Below, piece after piece: positions 34,352-44,503 of a DNA stretch of 64,000 bases. Both the position numbers and the translations under genes were made by a program. This stretch comes from Punica granatum (lineage: Eukaryota; Streptophyta; Magnoliopsida; Myrtales; Lythraceae), in NCBI RefSeq assembly GCF_007655135.1, contig NW_022204040.1, positions 1 to 64,000 on the forward strand, read 5' to 3'. Every line of letters begins with the position of its first letter. Within the stretch, counting starts at the first letter, position 1. The notes below the pieces were generated by a model that saw nothing but the letters and a program-made list of their open reading frames with translations, had not been told where the DNA came from and ran no database searches.

Positions 34352-36701
34352 TCAAAGCATGGAACGGGTTCTATCACGTTCTGTTATCACGTGGCCCCTT
34401 GTAATATCATTCACGCTCGGGCAACCCGAGAGGGCCATTGTGAGCTCGAGCTCGTCCCTAAGCATCTCGATGACCCGTCTCACCCCACACTCCCCTTTCA
34501 CTGCTAGTCCATAGATAATAGGCCTTCCAATCTGACCATAGCAACATCAAAGAACAAAAGGGATTGTATGTCAAGGAAGCTCAAATATCTTCTGAGTCGT
34601 ACCTAACCTCTGTTTAAAATGGTATTAGTCGAACTTACGAGTACAGCTTGTGCACCGAGAGCTAACGCCTTGAAAACATCGGTTCCTCGCCTTATTCCTC
34701 CATCAACGAGAACGGGAACTTTCCCTTCAACTGCATGGACAACCTATGATATGGAAAGAAGTATCAGTTAGTCTGTGGCTCACAAGAGTTTCGAGCAACG
34801 CGCGTCTTAGGTGAAGAAAGCTGTAACAATAGATAATGTCGTGTTTTATTGAAGGGAATGAAAGGAAACAGATCATCATTAATCTTGTTCCTTGACTGTA
34901 CATGAAGATTTTTTTCCATTCCGTTTTACTGAATGATTCATCAACAAAGACGGAAATGCTTGCATCTGTGGAATGATATATAGACGCAGTTAATTAAAAT
35001 GCACTTTTACACTGAAACGAACCTCTTCGAGGACGGAAATGGTAGCCGGAGAGTAATCCAGCTGTCGAGCTCCATGGTTAGATACGATTATCCCTGCAAC
35101 GCCTACTTCCATTGCCTTAATTGCTGCCGAATGATAGTGATAATATCTGAGTAAGGCTACTCATCTAAACTGACTGTAATTGCCGAGAACTGAAAGGGGA
35201 AGCGTATTCTTTTCCTAATAGTAATAAAGTTAAAAATGGACCAAGATCTTACCGTCTTCACGAGTAAGTATTCCCTTGATCAGAATTGGCAAGTTTGTGA
35301 TTGATCTTAGCCATTCAATGTCCTGCAGTGTGATAAAGCACTGACTACTCAAACCACCAATATGATATATAGAGAGTAACAAGTGAACTTTTCAAGAATT
35401 GATTAAATGTAGATGAGTCACTTCCACCCAATACAAAGGAAAGAAGGAGCAAATTACTCGATATGATTGAAGATGGTTAGTTATGTAAATCACCTTCCAA
35501 GAGAAGGAGGGGTCGAAGGTAGCCTCAGCATAAGCTTGTAAATCTGAACCCTTATCCTGCATAAATTGGACCGAAAGATTACATTCTGATGTTAAAAACA
35601 TCAAAGTGACATTTGAAGTAATCACGAGCTAAATAAACAATAGTCTTCGATTCACTCACTGAGACGACATCTGTCGGCAATAGACCTTCAAAATTCTTCA
35701 CCTGAGGTGCTACCATTCTGTAAAACATGCATCGAGAGAGAAAGTATACTATGTTGTAAGCAACCGTGTCCGGTTCTATCAACATTCCTAGAAGAGGGAA
35801 AAGAAAATGTATATTTACTTATTCCTAATGTCCGCCTCTCTTCTGCCTAGTCGGGGTGTATCGACAGTGAGCACGATAGCCTTGAACCTGTTTCTTTCAG
35901 CTCGCCGCACTACTAGAGCTGATAAATCCCGTCTCTTAAAAATCTGATGGATGAAACACCCTGTAGAATGTCAGTTTGAATGCAGAAAGATCGGGTGTTA
36001 TTTTTGGAGACAGGAACAAAGCGAACAAAAGAAAAATTGTGTACATTTAGCTGGAAAAACCGGGCAGCATTGCAGCTTGAAGCAACCTCCTCAATGGTGC
36101 AAGTAGACCCAAAAGACATAACCTATATCAAACCAAACTTTAGGATATCACTAGCTTCATTCCATTAACGAAAACCGAACCTGCAGCAACTTGTTACCAT
36201 GATCGTGTTACAAGTAGCAGCGGCTCTAGCAGTAGCAACCTCTCCTGCAAAACCAGTGCAACAACGGTAATGAGGAAACCGGCCATAATCAAATGCAACA
36301 ACTCTTTCAATAAATTAAGTTTTCGTCTTCCACCTTCCGGATGGGCCAACTTATGCATAGCAGTCGGAGCAATTAAAATTGGGGCGGAGACATGGTGACC
36401 GAGTATGGTAGTTGATAAACTGATTCTGCTTACATCAATAAGAACTCTCGGATGAAACCTGAGAGACAACATGAAGAAGAAAACCACAAACCAATGGAAA
36501 AGATTAAGTAAACTCCTGTCAAAAGAAAGAACAACTTGTGATTAAGTCAATACAATACGTTATCCTGTGATACGCTTCGATATTTTCGCCAAGTGTATAC
36601 TGGTCCTCTGCTCCTCCATTGTAAAAGTCATAGTACATCTTCGGAAGGACTTGCCTAGCCAATTCTTGGAACTCTTTCACATTCACTGGTTCCACGGCCA
36701 T
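34352..36701 (-). CDS. GLO4: 2-hydroxy-acid oxidase, GLO-2 (active-site Tyr lost)
   Basis: GLO3/GLO4-class FMN oxidase. Eleven exons with lengths identical to GLO-1: 36701-36559, 36458-36334, 36244-36198, 36122-36045, 35943-35819, 35717-35660, 35556-35494, 35322-35253, 35123-35023, 34743-34639, 34531-34352; 364 residues, all GT-AG. Asp159, Lys229, His253 and Arg256 are present and the protein ends in the canonical PTS1 SML. However, codon 131 is AAT, giving FFQLN where the other copies have Tyr (Tyr129 of spinach enzyme, which contacts substrate). The conserved FRPR after exon 1 is FHPR, and the next exon starts IFKRRD where the others have Tyr. The frame is open, so it may still make a protein, but activity is doubtful. 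A leader exon ends near 37155. Confidence 0.92.
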
Positions 36702-37620
36702 GTTCCCTTTAAAAAAAAAAAAAAGAAGCACAAAAAGTCAATATGGTGAAACTGAAACAGATGGAGAAGCATCAAGTATGAACATGTCTGACCCCAAACA
36801 CAACAGGAACCTCAAAAGTATAAAAGTCGAATCTGAAACATTCAGCTTTTTCAGATTAATACATCCTAACTTCACAAATTCAACTCCCTATATTGCCACA
36901 GTTCGAATTCGGAGTCCATCCCTGCAGGGAATCCATCTGTTTATCTATCGGTATATCTATCTTCTGAGGAGCCATCCCCCGCAGACAATTATATTGGACC
37001 ATACTAAAGAGAGCAAGCTGATCGCCGTGCTCTTCCCGAAACATTAATTGAACAAAGTCCACGAAGACTGGAAACTGAGAACATATTATTAAGTGATAAC
37101 CGGCGAAACAGAGAAACTGGTGGAAGAGCCGACCTGAGGAGCTAGAATAAACCTGCAAGATGATCGATTGCTTGGAGAAGAAAAAAAGGATTACGAAAAT
37201 GATCAAGGTGGCTCAGTGGAGCGAGTACAGTGGGAGGACTTAGCTCTTAGGCTCTTTTGTAAGCTGAGTCCATTCTCACCAAGGAAAGAGAAGGGGTAAA
37301 AGAAAAAATATGTATCTGGTTGTCTGAGGCAAATTGAGCTTGGACTGACAGGCGGAATTTAAGGTGTAGGAAACTCGCTGAATGTCAGTATCAGTGAATA
37401 CGCCGTGAACAGCTTGGTCTCATATATACAAAGACAAAATGTCCGGACAGAGCGGAACATTGGGTGGAAGTGGGTCCACTGAGTTTCCGGTGGATTCTCC
37501 CTATAGTAGTAAAAAAGTTACATCCAAAAGATTAAAGAAAAGATTTCAACGTATATAAATAAATCATAATTTCCAGCCAATGGATTAAAGAAAAGGGGAG
37601 AGGGAGACAAAAGCATAGGG
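36702..37620 (-). promoter_or_regulatory. 5' leader and promoter region of GLO-2
   Basis: An acceptor precedes the ATG after an A-run on the plus strand. The non-coding exon (CAAGCAATCGATCATCTTGCAG|GT, minus strand) ends near 37155. Similarity to the GLO-3 and GLO-4 leaders continues to about 37500. Confidence 0.55.
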
Positions 37621-38059
37621 TTGGCAGTTACAAAAAAGTAGGGTTAATACTACAAAAGGCAAAAAATAAAAGAGAGAGTAGGGTTAATTACCCAAAAAAA
37701 ATATGAATTTTTTACATTTTATCAATTTTAATATGAACTGTTTTGGACCTAAGAATATATAAATTATCGATTTGATATCAATTGTAACATGACGTTAATT
37801 TGAACTAAAATCGCTAACGAATACTATTGACGCCACATGGCTCATTATGATAGGTCAAGTGAGACCCAACAGATTATCTCTAATAAACAAATATTCTTGA
37901 AAGTTAAAAAATAAAAATAAAAGGAAAAAGAAAATCGGAGGGGGCAAGGGCTGGGGTGGCAAGTGCTTTAGGCCCCAATTTTAGGCAATATATCCATCAT
38001 AGATTAAGGCACCTAAAATTAATTTGTCTTGTTTAATTTATAATAGATTTACTTGTTCT
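37621..38059. mobile_element. Truncated TIR-type element
   Basis: Starts with GGGTTAATTACCC followed by AT-rich sequence in the style of the TIR element at 7134, and carries a GC-rich piece (GGGCAAGGGCTGGGGTGGC, near 37942). The right terminal repeat is missing; a short LTR element starts at 38060. Confidence 0.4.
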
Positions 38060-38893
38060 TATTGGAGATATTAGTTTATCATATTAGGAAATATAATATT
38101 TGAATAAGATTGTATCAATCAATTAGGTTAATTGGTATCATTAGAATTTACTAGTATCGCATTTAGATTTTATGATATTATTTTGATATTATTTCTTTCC
38201 TGATCCGATTGTCTCCTGAGCCTATAAATAGGCTAGCAATTCTATGTATTCGATGAGTTAGTGAGTCGGTCTAAATAATAAACTCTCGTGCTTTGACCTC
38301 TGGCCACCATATTTCAATATCTCCTTTCTCTCTTCTCATATTATATTTGATTTTCCTCATGGTATCAGAGCAAGTCGGTCAGGACAAGCCCGCTGCAACC
38401 ACCAATTGAAGTCAACATTTGAAGAGCGTGCATCGATCACGCATATCGCCTAGGTATAAAGAAAGAACGGAGAGCTTTTGTTGGAGTCAAAGAAACTCCA
38501 TTTTATCATCGCCGTAAAATTTGGTTGTAGATGAAAGTTATTGTTTAATTGCAGATCATGAAATTATGGAGATTAAAATCATGTGCAAGATGAACATTCT
38601 GTTGCACTCCATGTTCACCTTGAAAGGGAGTATTGGAAATATTAGTTTATCATATTAGGAAATATAACATTTGAATAAGATTATATCAATCAATTTGGTT
38701 AATTGGTATCGTTACGATTTACTAGTATTGCATTTAGATTTTATGATAGTATTTTGATATCATTTCTTTCCTAATTCGATTGCCTCCTGAGCCTATAAAT
38801 AGGCTAGTAATTCTACTCCCGTGGCTTTGGCCTCTGGCCACCACGTTTCAATATCTCATTTCTCTTTTCTCATATTATATTTGATTTTCTTAA
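38060..38893 (+). mobile_element. Short non-autonomous LTR element
   Basis: LTR1 (38060-38359) and LTR2 (38631-about 38893) share long blocks such as ATTAGTTTATCATATTAGGA and CCTGAGCCTATAAATAGGCT, the last including a TATA-type motif. The primer site TGGTATCAGAGC (38360-38371) follows LTR1, and a purine tract GAAAGGGAG precedes LTR2. The internal region is only about 270 bp and non-coding. LTR2 lacks about 37 bp that LTR1 has. Confidence 0.8.
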
Positions 38894-39337
38894 TAAGTGT
38901 TGGTAACCAAGCCTTATATAAACTCATGGTTATTCTTTTATTTTTTTTCCATGTGGGATTATAATTCCCAACACTTGCTCTCACGTGCAACGTGTGGTCT
39001 ATTTCTACCTACACGTTGTCACGTGCCCTTAAATATCCGCCCTCAACAACTGACCTCGACCCGAGCTCATCTTTCGTGCTCGGGCAAGGGGGACACTAAC
39101 ATGAGACTCTCTCTTGGTTGTACTCGAATATATTGAGCTTAACGTGGTGTAAGTGCGTACACGTGCGTGGGCGCGCATACGCGTAACCTGTGTTCTGATA
39201 TCATATTAATAATTCATTGGGCTTATACAAGCTCGGGTCCATATCCACTTAAAAATTCAAGCTGATAAGTGTTGATACCCAAGTCTCATATAAACTCATG
39301 GTTTTTTTTTTTTCATGTGGAATTATAATTCCCAACA
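38894..39337 (-). mobile_element. TRIM-type LTR element, copy 3
   Basis: Same family as 1049-1409 and 11661-12482 but on the minus strand. The 5' LTR is about 39204-39337 (TGTTGGGAATTATAATTCC start), followed by a degenerate primer site (complement of GTTCTGATATCA). The truncated 3' LTR is 38894-38973. The internal part shares the CGTTGTCACGTGCCCTTAAA and CGCCCTCAACAACTGACC motifs. It directly abuts the short LTR element at 38060-38893. Confidence 0.7.
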
Positions 39338-40443
39338 GTTCTCACAGTAATTAAGGTCCCCTAACATTAACTTACGTAACTTAATATATAATAAATTAAG
39401 TTGCTAAACTAGTTTCTAATAAATCTCATTTTTCTTGTTTGTATTGATTAGCCTGCTTTAATTTTGTTTTAGTAGAAGCCTGCTCTAATATAATTAATGT
39501 CATATAGTGGGTCTATATATATATAATTTTTGAAATTTTAAATTCTCCCAAAGATTGTGTCTATTAATTCCCCTAACATTCAGATGTATTAAATAGCTTT
39601 TTGATATTGTATAAACTAGGCTATTGAACCCTTGAGTTGCACGGATTTTGTAAAAAAAAAAATTATTATGAAATGTTAGATATTAAGACAATTATTAATA
39701 TTGATTTATATGATTTTATACTTTGTAAACTTTAATAAGACAAATTTCATACCCATGTTAGATAATATTCATTTTAGAGCTCATAAGCAAATAATTCATG
39801 TAAAAATTTTTATTGACATTATCTCAATTATCAATCTAGTTTATAAGAAAATAATTATAAATCTAGAAAATGCAAAACTTTTAGCTTTAGTTAATGAAAG
39901 AAAGATTAATAATCATAGAGTCTATAAAATTTTAGCATTATGTATTCGCAATTATTATTTTGGTGAATTTGGGGCTGCTTAGAGTAGAGATTTTATAGTT
40001 AAATATATGCACATTTTCCAATTAACATAGTTTACCTTATAATATAATTCTAGAAATACACTTAGACTAACTGACTAATATAGCATTGCAATATATTTCT
40101 TATATAGAATATGTGATCTATATATATTGATATAATGCGATCGACATAATATATAGCATTGCATTGACTAATATAGCATTGCCTCTCTTTGTTCAACTAG
40201 TGCAAGATATATATATAAATTGCTACAATATGAAATTTTTCCTAAATAATAATTAATGTATATAGTTTACTGCATATTTTGTTATATTCTGTTAAGCCAT
40301 ATACAAATAATTATATATTCTACTACATGATTAATGACAAAAAAATCCTTCATACATAATAAGTGATGACATGACAAAACGAGAGACCTCCATTTCTTAT
40401 TTTTATGATGTATCAGGGTGAGAATTAAATTCATGCTTCGTTT

Positions 40444-40482
<39 letters not shown>

Positions 40483-40590
40483 TATATAGATATAGACATA
40501 GATAAGATCACTCTTTCGTCCAACTGACATGTTACATGCGTTCCTTGAAAATAATCCAAACGGGAGATGCGCTGCCTAATGCCAAATGAA
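39338..40590. other. AT-rich intergenic, no gene seen
   Basis: Only short random frames. It contains a TA then GA microsatellite at about 40445-40482. Confidence 0.55.
40457..40482. repeat. (GA)n microsatellite
   Basis: About 13 AG units directly after a TA run. Confidence 0.9.
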
Positions 40591-42949
40591 TCAAAACATG
40601 GAACGGGCTCTATCACGTTCTGTCATCACGTGGCTCCTTGTAATATCATTCACGCTCGGGCAGCCCGAGAGGGCCATTGTGAGCTCGAGCTCGTCCCTCA
40701 GCATCTCGGTGACCCGTCTCACGCCATACTCCCCTTTCACTGCTAATCCATAGATAATTGGCCTTCCAATCTGACCATAGCAACATCAAAGAACAAAAGG
40801 GACTGCATGTCAAGGAAGCTCAAATATCTTCTGAGCCGTACCTAACCTCTTTTTAAAATGGTATTAGTCGAACTTACGAGTACAGCTTGTGCACCAAGAG
40901 CTAATGCCTTGAAAACATCGGTTCCCCGCCTTATTCCTCCATCAATGAGAACGGGGACTTTCCCTTGAACTGCATGAACAACCTATGAAATGGAAAGAAG
41001 CCTTGAATCAGTTGGTCTATGGCTCGCAAGAGTTTCAAGCAACACGCATCTTAGGTGAAGAAAGCTGTAATAAAAAGATCATGTCGCGTTTCATTCCAAG
41101 AGAGGGAAGCAAACGGATCATCATTAATCTTGTTCCTTGATTGTATATGAATATTTTTTTTCCATTCCATTTTACTGAATGATTCATCAACAAAGACAGA
41201 AATGCTTGCATCTGTGGAATAATATATACATAAGAGACGCAGGTAATTAAATTGCACTTGTACACTGAAACGAACCTCTTCGAGGACAGAAATGGTAGCT
41301 GGAGAATAATCCAGCTGTCGAGCTCCATGGTTAGAAACGATTATCCCAGCAATGCCTACTTCCATTGCCTTAATTGCTGCCAAATGATAGTAATAATATC
41401 TGAGTAAGGCTACTCATCTAAACTGACGAGAATTGAAAGGGGAAGCGTATTCTTTTCCTAATAGTAGTAAAGGAAAAAAATGGACCAAGATCTAACCATC
41501 TTCACGAGTAAGTATTCCCTTTATCAGAATTGGCAAGTTTGTGATTGATCTTAACCATCCAATGTCCTGCAGTGTGATAAAGCACTGACTACTCAAACCA
41601 CCAATATGATATATAGAGACCAATAAGTGAACTTTCCAAGAAATGATTAAATGTAGATGAGTCACTTCCACCCAATACAAAGGAAAGAAGGAGCAAATTA
41701 CTCGATATGATTGAAGATGGTTAGTTATGTAAATCACCTTCCAAGAGAAGGAGGGATCCAAGGTAGCCTCAGCATAAGCTTGAAAATCTGAACCCTTATC
41801 CTGCATAAATTGGACCGAAAGATCACATTCTGATGTTAAAAACATCGAAGTGACGTTTGAAGTAATCACAAGCTAAGCAAACAATAATCTTCAATTCACT
41901 CACTGAGACGACATCTGTCGGCAATAGACCTTCAAAATTCTTCACCTGAGGTGCTACCATTCTGTAAAACATACACCGAGAGAGATAGTATACTATGTTG
42001 TAAGAAACCGTGTCCGGTTCTATCAACATTCCTAGAAGAAGGAAAAGAACATGTATAATTACTTATTCCTAATGTCCGCCTCTCTTCTGCCTAGTCGGGG
42101 CGCATCGACAGTGAGCACGATAGCCTTGAACCCGTTTCTTTCAGCTCGCTGCACTACTAGAGCTGATAAATCCCGTCTCTTATAAATCTAATGGATGAAA
42201 CACCCAGTAGAATGTCAGTTTCAATGCAGAAACATCGCTTGTTGCTTTTGGAGACAGGAGCAAAGCGACCAAAAGAAAAATTGCGTACATATAGCTGGCA
42301 AAACCGAACAGCATCGCAACTTGAAGCAACCTCCTCAATGGTGCAAGTAGACCCAAAAGACAAAACCTATATCAAATACAACTTTTAGTATCTCACTAGC
42401 TTGAGGACATTAATGAGAATCGAATCTGCAGTGACTTATTACCATGATCGTGTTACAACTAGCAGCAGCTCTAGCAGTAGCAACCTCTCCTGCAAAACCA
42501 GTGCAGCAACGGTAATGAGGAAAGCTGCCATAATCAAATGCAGCAACTCTTTCAGGAAATTAAGGTTTCATCTTCTACCTTCGGGATGGGCCAACTTATG
42601 CATAGCAGTCGGAGCAATTAAAATGGGGGCGGAGACATGGTGACCGAGTATGGTAGTTGATAAACTGATTCTGCTTACATCAATAAGAACTCTCGGACGA
42701 AACCTGAGATTCAACAACACGAAGAAGAAAATTACAAACCAATGGAAAAGATTAAGCAAACTCTTGTCAAAAGAAAGAATGACTTGTAATTAAGTCAATA
42801 CAGTACGTTATCCTGTGATATGCTTGGATATTTTCATCAAGTGTATACTGGTCCTCGGCTCCTCCACTGTAGAAGTCATAGTACATCTTCGGAAGGACTT
42901 GCCTAGCCAATTCTTGGAACTCATTCACATTCACCGGTTCCACGGCCAT
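40591..42949 (-). CDS. GLO4: 2-hydroxy-acid oxidase, GLO-3 (altered PTS1)
   Basis: Eleven exons: 42949-42807, 42703-42579, 42489-42443, 42366-42289, 42187-42063, 41961-41904, 41800-41738, 41566-41497, 41376-41276, 40982-40878, 40770-40591; 364 residues with the same exon lengths as the other copies. It begins [17 protein letters not shown]. Active-site residues Tyr131 (FCQLY), Asp159, Lys229, His253 and Arg256 are present. The C-terminus is ARSMF: the last codon is TTT, where GLO-2 and GLO-4 have CTT, so the peroxisomal signal changes from SML to SMF. Phe at the last position is a weak or non-standard PTS1. The intron 8 donor is GTTAGA instead of GTAAGA, still GT. A leader exon ends at 43368. 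The SAP/CCCH pseudogene lies upstream. Confidence 0.92.
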
Positions 42950-44503
42950 GTTCCCTTTAAAAATCGACAAGACTAGTCAATCGTGAAACTGGAAAAGATG
43001 TGGAAGCATCAAGCATGAACATGTCCTGCCTGAAACATAACAAGAACCTCAATAGTTAAAGAGTCCAAACTGAAACATTCTGCTTTTTAAGGTTTATATC
43101 CTAACTTTACATATTCGACTCCCTTTCGCCACAGTTCGAATTCAGAGTAAGTGCCTGCAGAGAATCCGTTTGTTTATCTATCTATCCATATCCCCTGCAG
43201 ACAATTATGCTGGAACATACTACAAAGAGCAAGCTGATCATCGTGCTCTTCCCGGAACAATAATCTAACAAAGTTCATGAAGACACAACACCTAGAACAT
43301 ATCGTTAAATGAGAGCTAGCCTGGATCAAGAAAACCGGCAGACTTGACCAAAGGAGCTACTGTAAACCTGCGAGAAGATTGATTGCTTAGAGAAGAGGAG
43401 AATTACGAAGATGAGCAAGGTGCAGCTCAGTGGAGCGAGTACGGGCACGATGTTACTCGTGGCTCTGATGCGTTTGACAGCTGAGTAAGGGAAATAAAAT
43501 ATCTAGTTGTCTGGCAAATTGAGCTCGTACTAATGGACTTTAAGGTGTTCAGAACTCACTGGATGTCATTATCTGCTGCTACACCGTGAACAACTCGGTC
43601 TCGCATGTACAAAGACAAAATGTCCGGACGGCGGTGGAACATTGTGTGGAAGTGGGTCCACCGAGTTCCGGCTGGACCTCCTGTCCTGATCTGCCTTGTG
43701 GACCGGAAACTGGCCAAGTCGATTGCTGGGGGAGGTGTCCACGAGATTTGATGTGGAACTTGGACTAGCCAATGTTTTCCCAGCTAGCCGCCAATCAAAC
43801 AAGACAAAACAACTTTCCGAGATTCATTGCATCAGTCACTATCACTATTTTGAAAGCAAAATGATTGGGGCAGCTACGGCCTTCAATAATTTGACCCCCC
43901 GGCCAATAAAATACAATAACAGCAAAAGCTTTTCCAATCTAAACCGGCAGGATAATGATTAGGATTAAGATTGATGATTCTCTAGAGAGGATTAGGATTA
44001 GAAGTAGGATTGGAATTGAAGTTTGCATCTCAACTCGATTCGTGCCTATCCTTTTGGACTGGCTCGGTCAGCCAAGATCAATGTGAAACACATGTGAAAC
44101 GCCATGGAGTTGATTAGGAATGAGAATCTAAGCAGAAAATCAAACTCACAAACATGTCAGGGATTTCATGTATCCCAAATTTCGAGTATCTAATATCTGC
44201 AAAAAGACCGACTACAAGTGTTTTCACAGCGAAGCTGTGGAGTAGAAAAATACCACTCCCAGCAGTCGATGTTCATCACATTATGAACAGATCTTTTATC
44301 TACATGAAGATTTCACCGACCAAACCCCTGAGGAACGAAAAACTGCTTCTGGGCACAACTATGGAGCAAACATTGCAGATGACTTTGTCAAAATTTCCAT
44401 GGACTGCGATCAGCTAACTTCCTATCTCTAGTAGAGCCACTTCGCGCGCTTCATTTGACCATTCGGGGACCATCTCTTGCCTTTTCCACACATTCTCTCC
44501 TCA
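42950..44503 (-). promoter_or_regulatory. GLO-3 leader and promoter; near-identical to 51878-53399
   Basis: Non-coding exon ends at 43368 (CTCGCAG|GTTTAC on the minus strand). From about 42760 to 44265 this segment aligns without gaps (offset 8928) to the GLO-4 5' region with very few differences. Open frames in it are mirrored in the other copy but show no family features. Confidence 0.6.

Noticed and set aside
43569..43962. Frames conserved between the GLO-3 and GLO-4 upstream regions
   Set aside because: Both segments are nearly identical at the DNA level, so shared frames carry no evidence of coding. They lie in the leader and promoter.
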